Translations under genes and position numbers: made by a program
Shown: positions 1-10,316 of the stretch, piece by piece
Position numbering within the stretch: the first letter of the stretch is position 1
How the letters are laid out: every line of letters begins with the position of its first letter
DNA from: Aptenodytes patagonicus
Lineage: Eukaryota; Chordata; Aves; Sphenisciformes; Spheniscidae
DNA length: 64,000 nucleotides
Assembly: GCF_965638725.1 (NCBI RefSeq)
Contig: NC_134974.1
Coordinates: forward strand, 1,758,143-1,822,142
Reading direction: 5' to 3'
Notes under the pieces: model-generated
Told to the model about the DNA's origin: nothing
The model's database searches: none
Seen by the model: the letters and a program-made list of their open reading frames with translations, nothing else

Positions 1-399
1 GCATCTAAGGGAGAAGAGAGAGTAACTTTCCACTCCTTCTTGCTGGGATTATTTCTGGTTTTATCTGGTGCTGGCTCAATAGCAGGGATTAGACTCTGAG
101 AGCAGAGCCTCATGGAATGGGGCTATAATTATGCCTGGATTTAATTTAACAAAACAAACCCCAAACAGACGAGCCTTTGGAAACCCAGGCATCCACGGGT
201 TTCCTATTAAGGGCAGGTGAGGCTAGCAATTAGATATTTATGTGGCACAGGAAACAGATAAAAAAGGAATGATACCCATCACGGATGAGTCAAGCAAGCG
301 ATGTAAACAGAGGGCGGTTTGATTGGGATTGGGTATTAAATTAATAGATCACTATGACAGAGAGCTGTCTCATTTCCGGGGAAAGGGATCTGAGATCTC
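1..399. other. Upstream flank of the EDC gene, no gene seen
   Basis: AT-richer than the rest of the window. I see no coding exon or repeat I can name. It is the proximal 5' flank of the TATA promoter at 400. Confidence 0.5.
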
Positions 400-406
400 T
401 ATAAAA
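400..406 (+). promoter_or_regulatory. TATA box of the EDC gene
   Basis: TATAAAA, followed about 30 bases later by a short presumed non-coding exon 1 (about 430-461) that ends at a good donor (GTAAGT at 462-467). The acceptor of exon 2 (CCCCGCAG, exon from 834) lies 19 bases before the ATG. A TATA box, a short non-coding first exon and a single coding exon is the standard simple-EDC gene plan. Confidence 0.8.
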
Positions 407-852
407 CTGCTCCTGTCCCAGGGACCTTCATTCCCTCCGCTTGCTTTCCTCTCAAGCTCGGGTAAGTCTGGCAGCACGGATGGATTTTCCTTCTTCTGGG
501 ACACATTTGCCAGCAATGGACGTGGAGCACGGGTTTAATGCAAACCCCACTGCTGGGGTGCGGGAATGCTCACAGGGCGGCGGGATGCATGGAGGGAGGC
601 AAGGACCTGTCTCATGGCTGGGCCATGCCATGCTGCTACACCCAGCTGATGAAATCCTCTGTCGGTGGACGCAGAGCACTGCTTCAGACCTGGGGGTTTC
701 CCTGGATCCTGCACAGCAGTGCTGGGGGTGGGATTGCAAACGGGGCAGGCACAAGGGCCCCAGGATTGGGGCGCTGGGGCAATCGGGGCAGTGGGACATG
801 CAGCAGCCCCTGACAGCTCCTCTCTCCCCGCAGGTCACCCCAAAATACAACG

Positions 853-1158
853 ATGTGCTCCCGCCAGGAGAAGGACCAGTGCCACAAGCAGGAGCGCTAC
901 ACCCGCCAGAGCAGCGGCGGCTGCCACAGCAGTGGTGGCGGCGGCTGTCACAGCTCCGGCGGTGGTGGCGGCTGCCACAGCTCTGGTGGCGGCGGTGGCT
1001 GCCACAGCTCCGGCGGTGGTGGCTGCCACAGCTCCGGCGGTGGTGGCTGTCACAGCTCTGGCGGTGGTGGCTGCCACGGGAAGCCACAGGTCCAGTGCCA
1101 GCAGCAGCAGCAGCAGCAGCAGCAGGTCCACCAGCTGCCCTCACAGAAGCTGAAGTGA
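853..1158 (+). CDS. EDC cornified-envelope protein with Cys-His / Gly-rich repeats (EDCH/EDGH type)
   Basis: Predicted 101-residue structural protein of the cornified cell envelope. The N-terminus (MCSRQEKDQCHKQ) is the Lys/Gln/Cys-containing head typical of simple EDC proteins. Residues about 20-75 are seven tandem GGCHSSGG-type units (9-10 residues, GGGGCHSS). A tract of nine Gln, encoded by pure CAG, follows, and the C-terminus is QVHQLPSQKLK, again Gln/Lys-rich. Such Gln/Lys ends are transglutaminase substrates in this family and the cysteines can form disulphides. The whole CDS sits in exon 2 (from 834), behind a TATA box and non-coding exon 1. The poly(A) signal AATAAA is at 1382-1387. 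The Cys-His repeats fit the sauropsid EDC genes named for cysteine-histidine motifs; a Gly/His-rich relative is the alternative name. The repeat number and CAG tract are likely polymorphic. Family assignment is firm, the exact orthologue is not. Confidence 0.85.
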   Translation: MCSRQEKDQCHKQERYTRQSSGGCHSSGGGGCHSSGGGGGCHSSGGGGGCHSSGGGGCHSSGGGGCHSSGGGGCHGKPQVQCQQQQQQQQQVHQLPSQKLK

Positions 1159-1400
1159 TGGCGTGTCCTGCACGCCCCAGCTCCGGCAGCAAAGGCCACG
1201 CATGGACCAGCTCCCTCCGGCCTCCCCAAAGCTTTGCAAGCCTGGAGCTGCCCGGCTGCAAACCCTCTCCTCTGCCCTCCAGGACCATCGCTCCCTGGGG
1301 AAGGAGCATCACTTGTGCTTCCCTGCTGCCTCTGCCTGATGCACTGGGCTGTGCTTTGGCCCCGTGAGGTGCCCGTGAGACAATAAAGCATTAAGTTCCC

Positions 1401-3224
1401 GAGACCTCTCTTGTGTTGGCGTTTCCTTAAACTCCTCATCCTCATTTTCCATGCACGCTATAGGGGTGCAGCTGGATTAACAAACATGCTCGTGCCACTT
1501 GTGCAGAGCTGGTTTCTTTCCGAACCCTCATGATGCTCCGGCGACTGGCCACAGTCGGTGTGGATCATCCCTGAGTGCTTACCAGCTCTGCTCTCCTCCA
1601 CCAGCTGGGACCGACAGGTCCCAGGTGATGGGAAAGCACAAAAACATCTCCCCATCCCGCAGAGTGTCCTGCCTCGGCCCTATACCCAGGGTATGGCACT
1701 GGTCCTGGGTGCCCCCAGTGCCCCCAGACCTCCAGGTCTTTGCATTCCTGCCCCATCCCCTTGAGGCTTCCCCACCACGACAGCTTTTTTTACACAGCTT
1801 TGAGCAACCTCCTACCCAGGGAGGCTACTGACGATCACCGGGTGGTTCATGAAAATCAGGCAGGCATCATGTTGTACAGTTTTTATTGCTTTTTTATGGT
1901 ACTACAACCATTTATGTAAGAAGGAGAAAAATAAGCCCCCAAAAATGCCTTTTGGCTATTTACAATGCAGAAACATCACAGTTAAGACGGCTGACGTATT
2001 AACCCATTGAGACAGGTAACAGCTGAGGGACCGGATCCTGCACTCATTAGCTTGAGAGGAATAAACTACTGCAGAAAACATCCACCTGTGTAGTAAAGCG
2101 ATCATAAAGCAAATCCTTGTCAAAAACCACAAGTCTTCCCCTGACTTTCCAAAAAATTGCAGATGGGGATATAAATATTACAGACCTGATAACTACCTGC
2201 AATATTTTTTTCCAGTGAAACTCAGGGTTTCTCCTTGCTATTAAAACAGCCTTGTTTTATTGGTTTATGTATCAGGAGCAATGTTTTAACCGAGCATGGC
2301 CAAGGAAAGCAGTCCTGTTTCCTCATACTCTGGCCACTCACTGTTGGTAGTATTTCTTTGCGCAGCTCTGTGCAGGTTAATTACGCAAAGATGTAGGTAA
2401 AGGCTTTCCATAAAATACAAAAATGAGAGCTGGACTTCCCTTTTTTTAATGGAAAAGAAAGACAGCATGCTGTCCCAGCTGCATTTATTAGACTGAAACA
2501 TCCTCATAAGTGTTGAGGTGCATTTTTGGTGTCCCCCCAAACCCATGGAAATTTTGCTGTTGACTTCAAATGAGCTAGAGATGAACTCCCAACCACAGAC
2601 CTTTAATTTTCCCTGAAGAATCGCCACTCTTTATTCATTATTACTGTACAGCCTGAGCCAACTAATTGCATGACACGTTCCAGCCCTATTGACTAGTGAT
2701 TTTTTCACTTTCTACCCATTAAAAACAAAAGGAGCTCATGGAGGAAGGGGTTGATATGTCAGCCGTTTCTCTGCCGTTGTGTTTATGAGAAGAAAACAGC
2801 AAATCTGCCCCCATCTACCCCCCCCCCCCAGCCTTCAAGCTGCATTTGCAAAGCACCCCAAAGAGACACCCATGGAGCATCGGGACAAAACAAGAGACCC
2901 GGGGTTATTTTTGCCTCATGGAGGTAATACATGGAGCGGGGCACGGTCTTCACATCTCCCCTGCCACCAGTGCAAGGGCAGGCGTTGCCTGCACCGGAGG
3001 AGCAGAGAGAATCTGAAAGGTGATCACACCGTGCCCACACGTTGCTGGCGCCTCTGTCCTTCGCCCATGGGGCAATTCAGGGATCCTACAGGAAAGGGAA
3101 GAAAACCCATGGGGGAGTTCACCCGCAACCACCCCAAAGCGATGCTGAGGCTGGCATCCCTCCCCGCCAGCCCCCATTTCCCCACCGCCCATCCTGCAAT
3201 ACCTCTGCTTTGCACTAAGCTTGT
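1401..3224. other. Intergenic region
   Basis: No coding exon recognised. A - strand AATAAA (TTTATT at about 1881-1886) could be a distal poly(A) site for the S100-like gene at 3543-4264. A nearer - strand signal lies at 3245-3250. The rest is unremarkable and AT-rich from 1870 to 2750. Confidence 0.4.
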
Positions 3225-3542
3225 GCCCGATAAGCTTGTGCAATTTTATTGGAGTTATTAGAGCTGATTAAATACTCTCTGGGTCCCCGTGGAGCTGGAG
3301 CTCAGCTCCTGGCTCCATCCCATCCTCCTCAATGGATTGGGCTTGCTGGGACAACCGCAAGGGGTAAAGCAGACCTGGGGAGCCATTCACCACCTCTGGG
3401 TGACACCAGTTCCGAGGAAGGATCTGTCCCTGCCTAACGAGGCAATGCAAATGCTGTCCGGGAGCTTCGCCTGCTTGCTGCGCTCCCTGAGCAATCCCTT
3501 ACCTCCTCATCTCTGTGCCCCAGGAGCAGTGGCAGCCGCCCT

Positions 3543-4264
3543 TCAGTACACACAGGATTTGGCAGAGCCCCTCTCCTTCTTGTTCATGGGCTCGGTGTCT
3601 GAATCCGGCAGGCTGGTGATGTATCTGTACTTGCTGGTGGGTGACCTCTGAGAGGACAGGAGCCCATCAGACCTTCCCAAAGGGGCAACGTGGTGAAGCG
3701 AGGGCTGGGTCCCCTTATTGCAAGGGCAATGCAACGAAAAGGATAGTCGCAGCAGGCAGCGGAGGCTGCACAGAGTCCAACGTTAAGGTTTCATAGTATT
3801 ACACCCAGATTTGCCCAGGGAGGAAAGAGGGGCACAGCGGGACCACAGGGCCCTGCGGGACCGGGCACCCCTTTCTCACCCTCCACCTCCCCTTCCCTGC
3901 AGGAAAATGGGGCAGTGGGACCGGGAGGGAGCTTTGCTGCCTTGCAATACAAACCCAAGGAAATTGCCCGTGATGCTCATCCCCAGGAAAATCAAAGCTT
4001 GGGGAGATCCAGTTCCATCCCTGACTGTGGGGTGGGTGATGCAGGACCCCTCAGCACCGTTGACCACCCCTAAATGTCACCCCGGCACCTTTCCCATCCA
4101 TCTTTGCACCCTTGAGCCCATACAGTTACCTTGACAGGAGCAAACTCCTGCTGGATCAGCTTCTTGAACTCACTTCTACTGAACGGCTCAGATTTCTTCC
4201 CCTTCCTGGCATTGCCCTGGTAACTCTCCATCATGTCAGTGATGGCTTTAATGAGCTTAGACAT
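3543..4264 (-). CDS. Orphan S100/SFTP-like gene with degenerate second EF-hand
   Basis: Two putative coding exons, 4264..4130 and 3647..3543 (79 aa). The first is convincing. After the acceptor TTCTCCAG (exon from 4274) and a 10-base leader comes MSKLIKAITDMMESYQG, with the S100-type EF-hand ending SRSEFKKLIQQEFAPVK at a phase-0 donor (AAG|GTAACT). This matches the start of cornulin/scaffoldin-type fused proteins and other S100s. The expected next exon should carry a DxNxDGxxxFxEF loop. The only candidate has a good acceptor (CCTCTCAG|AGG), the right phase and an AATAAA 293 bases past its stop (3245-3250), but it encodes YITSLPDSDTEPMNKKE, an EF-like stretch with the glycine, the hydrophobic core residue and the terminal Glu spacing lost. 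No long SFTP repeat exon is present. It could be a diverged short S100, a decayed cornulin relative, or a wrong exon pairing. No TATA box was found upstream. Confidence 0.45.
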
Positions 4265-4366
4265 GTCTCCAGTCCTGGAGAAGAGCAAAACTTGAGGACA
4301 CAGCAAGGTGGCAGGGGCAGCTCTGCCCGTAGGAAAATCCCCACGTTCCCTTCCAGTAACTCAGAA

Positions 4367-4461
4367 CATTTTCAGTCCATAGAATCATAGAATCATTGAG
4401 GTTGGAAAAGACCTGTAAGATCATCGAGTCCAACCATCAACCATGGACCATTTTCAGTCCA
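4367..4461. repeat. 13-bp direct repeat flanking the CR1 copy (target-site duplication)
   Basis: CATTTTCAGTCCA occurs at 4367-4379 and again, identical, at 4449-4461. The two copies bracket the CR1 fragment exactly, so they are best read as the duplicated target site of that insertion. Confidence 0.75.
4380..4448 (-). mobile_element. CR1 LINE, 5'-truncated 3' tail
   Basis: A 69-bp insertion. Read on the - strand it contains GGTTGGACTCGATGATC, GGTCTTTTCCAACC and the terminal ATTCTATGATTCTA, the 3'-end octamer repeat diagnostic of avian CR1 elements. It lies in the presumed first intron of the S100-like gene, about 110 bases upstream of its coding exon. Extreme 5' truncation is normal for CR1. 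The intact target duplication suggests it is not very old. Confidence 0.9.
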
Positions 4462-7400
4462 GTTTCAGCCTTTCTAAATTTCTTTGCCAGACATAAAAAG
4501 AAACCTCCCTTTGCTGAACCCTGAAAGCTAGCCTGCCCACCACCCTGGCTGCTCTTGGGACTTTCACCTTAATTCACTTCATTTCTCCACTTCCCCCACT
4601 CCCTGCTTAAATTAAAAGGACGAAGCTCCCTGTAGCCATCTCAGGCACTTGTGGCGTTGAATGAATCAGCTCTTGCAGCTAAGGAAAGTGCTGTGTCTAC
4701 ACACCCACCGCACTCGGGGCTGGGCGGAGGGAGTCCGGGCAGCTAATCCTGTGCTTGTGTCTTTAGTCCTTGCTGCCCCGAGCCCTGCTGGGAAGGACCG
4801 GTTGCAAAATGACCCTGAAAACATAAAAGCTCATTTCAAGTACAAAAAGAAACGGCAGAGACTCACCCTGCTCACCTGCATCAACCAGCCGACGGGCGCA
4901 GATCGGACTGGTGGGAGCAGCTCTGTGCAAGCTCCTTGCAGGCTGCTGGGGAGTGGGTGGAGGGTGAGGATTTCTTCCGGTCAGTCCTGTTCTCTGGCTG
5001 CCTCTCCACATTGCTGCACTTCCCAGGGAGCCTCCCTCATTATCCTTCCCCGGGGAGGATGTTTACCAGCACACCTGGGAAAGACGTATGTAGGTCAGCA
5101 TGCAGCTCTGCTCTCCACGGTCGTTGCTCGGGGACCCGAGCAGGGAGCGCAGGGGTTTGCGCAGGGGTTTGCACTGGAGACATCTCCTTGGATCAAAAAA
5201 AAAAGCTAACCGGGGGTTCTCTTCATATATGAAAGTTTGTATTTAGCTTCCCCCAAAAGGGTTTTTTTCTTTTACAGCCAAAGCGATTTGTGAGTTCGTG
5301 GGGCTTTGCAATGCCAAAGCTTAGAAAATGTCTTAAACAAAAGAAGTTCCTGCAGAAAAGGTGGTTTTAATCTTATTTTTGAGGCTGTCCCACGTCTTGT
5401 GTGGGATGCCCCTGGGCCCAGACTGCATTCACATGTTTGCCCAGCTCGGACAACGGCATCAGAGCTGTGGTTTCTTCTGCGAGAAAGGAGAAAGAGCACT
5501 GAGCTGCTTTTCAAACAGGGCAGCCTGCTCCCAAGAGTGACGGCAGTGTGGGGATGCCCAGTGATGCCAGCCGCCGTGGCCAACGGGGTTATGAGCTCCC
5601 TCCCGTGGGAAAGTCACTTACTACAAGTCTCAATGGGACAGGGACAGCCACTGCCCGTCCCAGCAGCGTGGCCTTGGTGCCAGGCTGCATTTCAACCCCA
5701 ATGGAGGAAACCGAGCCGTGCACAGGGCCAGGCTGCATTTCAGCCCCGACGGAGCACATCAAGCTACGGATGGGACCAGGCTGCCCCAGGGGTCCCGGGG
5801 AAAGAACAAGACACAGGGGCTGCGGGGATGCTGCAGCGAGGCAGCCAGAGCAGGACGCCTGGCTCTCGGCTGATTCTCTGTGTGGTCTCAGAGAAGTCAA
5901 TGACCCCAGGTTTGCTTACCTGGAAAGGGGGTGTAACAAGCCCTCCCTGCTATGAAGGGTGTGCCAGCTTTCATTAAGGGCTCAGGCACCATCCCAAGAT
6001 TGCCAGATACGGTACAAAGCCAGATGAGATCATGCTCTGCATCAATCTTCCCAGGCGGCATTTGCAGGGCCGGGTTCGTAGCAGCGTTTTTGGGAGAGGA
6101 GGGGTTGCTGGAGCCAACCTGTGCCGCCCACGTACCACTGCTGACACCGCCAGCGCAGCACAAGACATCTCTGCAATTAAGTGGGTTGTAAATGAGATGC
6201 AGACCATGGTCTAGAGCTAAATTTTACCCTGGCACAGTGAGGCGAGAGGCAGCAAGTCACTGCAGGCCCTGTGCAGCAAGGGCTGCCCGGCACACGGATA
6301 CTTTCAGTGGAAGCCAGATCAGCTCAGAGGCTGCTCTCGTAGCTTACGGTCCCTGGGAGCTGGAGCTTTCAGCAGAGCCTCAGCCTAGGGGGACTCACTT
6401 CAGGGCTATATTTGGGGTGGCCAGGCAACTGAGCACAGACAGCAGCACAATTTTCCTCGCAACTTTTGGGGGTACAGCCTTGCCAGGTTGCTTAGCACAA
6501 ACCCCACAGAGAGACCGACATCCCCACAATGTCTCTCCCATGAGCCGGAGCACCTGCTGCTCCTGGCCATGCCCTTGATGGAGACGCAGGCAAAGGAGTG
6601 TTTTCTCATGGGCTGGAGCCATCCCGATGGCCAAGTGCTCAGGGTTTAAGGCTTTATGTTTGCGGGTCCCTATCTCTGTACAAACGGTCTTGGAAGAGCA
6701 TCACTCTGCCATGGGGACGGTGCATGTCCAGGCGCAGGAAGGACCTCGGGACCGGGGATGTTGGGGTGTGACCAGGCATGGCGGTGCGGAAACCACGGCA
6801 CCAGGCAGGAAGCATTTGCGGAGGAGGATGGGAGGGCAACACATGGCAATGGCACCTACAACCACCGTACTCCTCCCTCCACTGCTGCCGCCTCGATTAG
6901 CACGTGTCTGCCCAGGGAATGAGGGGAATTAGGAGGAAAATTGCTCTGAATCACTCTGAGCCAGTCCCTTCCGTTGGCTACTCCCTCTGAGTCTGCTGCC
7001 ACGACGGTGCCATCCCGCGGCGGCACGTCCCCATCCATAGCAGCATCAGGTTGGCTTTGCTGGGCTCTGGGCGCGGGTTTGCGCATGACGGTGCGTCGGG
7101 TCCTGTCCACGGGCCTCACTGGCACCCCAGGACCAACCAGTTTAACCTCACTGTGGCTCATCCCTATCGGCATGTCTAGACTGATAATGAATGCGACGTG
7201 CATGGTGCTTCAAAGTCCCCAATTGCCACAGCGCTGGGCATTGCGCAACCCTTCCTTAGCCAGCCACCAGGCTGCTGATCCCACGTGGAGGGGTCTGCGG
7301 GGGGTGAAGGGGGACTGCAGCAGGTGGAGGAGGTCAACAGTGCGTGGAGGGGGTCCGTGGTGGGCAGGGGGGCCAGGCAGGATGGGGATGCTGGGGCTGG

Positions 7401-10180
7401 GCTGGATCCCAGCTGGGCGGGATCAGCCCCAGCTGGATCACATCCCCTCATTGCAGGGTCATTCATAAAACCCAGCCCTGTAGACTTCAGCCTGTTTTCT
7501 CCAGCCTGGGAGCTTTGGGAGGGGGTCAGCAGTGTGAGGAGCTGGCAGGGCTACCCCGAGGCTATTTTGGTGGGACGGGACAGGGTGGCAGTTAGGGGAG
7601 ATGTAGCCCTCAGGCTGGGACCCTCTGCAGGGTTTGAATGTAAGCTGATGGCATTGAGGCAAAGCTCAGGGCGAAGGATGTGGGGCACAACCTCCCCCCA
7701 AGCAGGGAAAGGAGAGGAGGATTTAGCATTTATCTGCATCCACCATTTGCCTGCTTCTTTGAGCTGTACCCTGGAGGAACTGTGGTACTTCTCCCTTCTC
7801 CTGCTTCCCACAGGACACAGGTAAGAAGAGCCGATGTGGTAGTGTTGAGAAGGAAAGGAGCCCTTACCAGCAAAACTGTGTGGTGGCTTGGGCAGGGGGG
7901 CTATGAGAGAGGAGTTTTGGGTGTTTGCAAATTGGTGCACGTCCTGATGCTGCCAGCTTAGCCCAAAAAATAAAGTTTTTGTTTCTGGCACACAAATCAA
8001 AATAATCCTACTTACTGCAAACAGCACTGGCGGTGTCGAAATAAGGGATGTGCTGAACAGGGGGGCACAGGACAGGGCTCTGGCCGTGATCGATGGGCCA
8101 GGATGCAACCCTGGGGAGCAGGGCAGGACTGCGGGGTTCCCGGGCTGCTCCGGGGCTGGTGGCGGCCCCGGCAGACTCGGTGGCATATGCCACCAGGTGG
8201 CAGCAGGAACCTGTCGCAGGCTGCCTGGTCCTCAGCTTGCAAAGGTCGAATCCTGCCTTATAACCTGGGGGTGAAGGCAGGTGGGGCCAGGGGCTGCACG
8301 CCTCCTGCTTTGTGCTGCTGAAGAACTGCTCTTGGGGTAGCAAGGCTGGAGGAACCCAGGTGCCATCCCCAAACAGGCAGCGTGGCCATGGGCAGCAGAG
8401 CACCTTGCCCATCAGCCTGACTGAGCATCCCTCTGCAGCATGGGATACAGCGCGGTTGGGGTGTATCCAGCACCTTCTTCCTTGCACTGCTTTGGCGTTT
8501 CCTCTGTTCAGGAGCTGCGAGCTCTGTTGGGGTGAAAGGATGCATATAGACTTGAGGACAGCTCTGCTATTAAGGGAGGACCCGACGACCGCCTCCGGTT
8601 GCTCACAGCCTTGCATTGCTGTCCTGGTCCTGCTGCGCTGAGGGTGTGTGGTGGCTCATTCTTCGCCACCTCTGGTGTGATGGTCCAACAGCCCCGGCGG
8701 GTGACACAACAGGAGTCCTGCACCCTGGGTTTCAGGGGAGTGTAAAGCCCCACTGTGTTGGCAAATATCCTGTTGCATCAGCACCACGAGCTTTGAGGCT
8801 GGTTCCTGCCTGAATCCTGGGGGAAGGTCCCAGGATGGTTTGTCCCTAGCACCCAGATTTGTGTGTTTGGCCCCTGCATAGGGAGACCTCTCTGCTGCAG
8901 AGAAGAGAAGGGCTGACCACCCACTGGCAGGGTGCTGAGCTCCTGAAAAGCTTATCTGCTGCACATGGGACCTGAGCCACCCTTGTCCCAAAAGCTGGCC
9001 AGCCCCGGGGACAGCTCTGCTCTTGGAGGTGATGTACTTCTGCTCTGGCAGGGTGGTGGTGGCAACGAACCAGCGCTGCTCTCTTCCCTGGGTGTGGGGC
9101 TCTTACCTGCTGTAAGTGCTGTAGGATTGGGTGCATGACCCATGTTGGGGCGCAGGATTGAGCGTTGGATGCAGGATCTGGCTCCGGAGGCAACCTGCCA
9201 CCCTGTGCGGTCTCAGGCAGAGCTGAGTGGACTCCGATCCCTGCAGCAGATTTTTACCTCTTAAAGAAGGTGTTTGACACTTCAGATGTCAAAATTGACT
9301 CCAAAGGAAGCTGAAGCAACCTGGCCAGCAGTAGTGAAGCAAACTTGCAACAGTCTTGTGTTAACCAGTGGGCTTGCTTCAGTGCTGCTGGTTTGGGGAA
9401 GCTTGTGGCAGGTTCCTTCACAGAGCAGGGAGATTTCAGGGCTTTGACTCACCCTTAGGAAATCACAACTGTTCCTTCTCCTCCTCCCCCCCCCCCCCCC
9501 AAAACGTGTTTGCAAATCAGTAGCCAGGCTCTAAGCATGTACGGTGGGAGGCTGCTCAGCAGCATCGTAGGCATTTCCAGCCACACACTCCGGAAAGCAG
9601 CTATTAATAAGGGATACCTCCTTGGTGCAAACTCAGGATGCTCCGAGTGAGGAGTTGGGGTTGTTCTCAGTTCTTGTCAACACAGAACCCAGTGGCCAGA
9701 CCTCGCTGCTGGCTGTAGCACTAAAAGTAAACGCATCAAAACCCCCCCAGCTCCCTTTCAGCCCCATGCTAGGGCCCTGCAGAGCAACAGTGCCCTAAAA
9801 AGGGTGCTCCTCCAGAAAAGAGTGCTCAGCCATCCCCATCCTGCCTTCCAGCTCTTGTCTACCACCACAGTTCAGTCCTAGGAGAGACACAGAGTGTTTT
9901 CAGGCCAAAACGGTTTTTTTTCTAGTTGGAAATGCAAAGACCTGTCAAATTATGCAGCCTTCCCCGACCTGTGGAGCACATTCCAATGTAAGGAGTATTG
10001 TGAGCACCCACTGCAATGAACCCTGCTCTCCCCAGGCATCCACCTCGCCCCTGAGAACCTGCAGCCTGTCTCCAAGGTGGATTTGCCTGATTTGAAGCCA
10101 TGCTGGGAGAGAGCAAGGTGCAGGACCTGCCTCAAGGAAAACTCATGTAGACACGCAGAAGAGCTTTGACAGCCTCAGGG
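4462..10180. other. Long gene-poor stretch between the orphan S100-like gene and the calgranulins
   Basis: I found no exon with EF-hand or other recognisable coding character on either strand. It holds a short 48-bp-period repeat near 5680, an isolated + strand AATAAA at 7969-7974 with no associated gene, a pure 15-C tract at 9486-9500 and one perfect AP-1 heptamer (9445-9451). Confidence 0.45.
5680..5780. repeat. Short 48-bp-period tandem repeat
   Basis: The phrase CCAGGCTGCATTTCA recurs at about 5680 and 5728, with a third decayed copy (ACCAGGCTGCCCC) near 5777. Only about 2.5 copies and no coding significance seen. Confidence 0.5.
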
Positions 10181-10316
10181 CAAATCTTTATTTGGCAGCA
10201 AAACCATCAAACTTGAAGGAAGAAAAGGAGGGAGGTGGGCAGAGAGGGATGAAGGGGAAAAAGCCAGGGGCTGCAGACACTGCATGGGTGCTTTTGGCTG
10301 GGGACCACAGCCCACC

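Noticed and set aside
441-1367. Long frames on both strands over the EDC gene
   Set aside because: Shadows of the repetitive Gly/Cys/His/Ser codons. The 853-1158 frame alone has the EDC head, tail and exon-2 structure.
7969-7974. + strand AATAAA
   Set aside because: No coding exon or promoter on the + strand within several kb, so a chance hexamer is more likely than a gene end.
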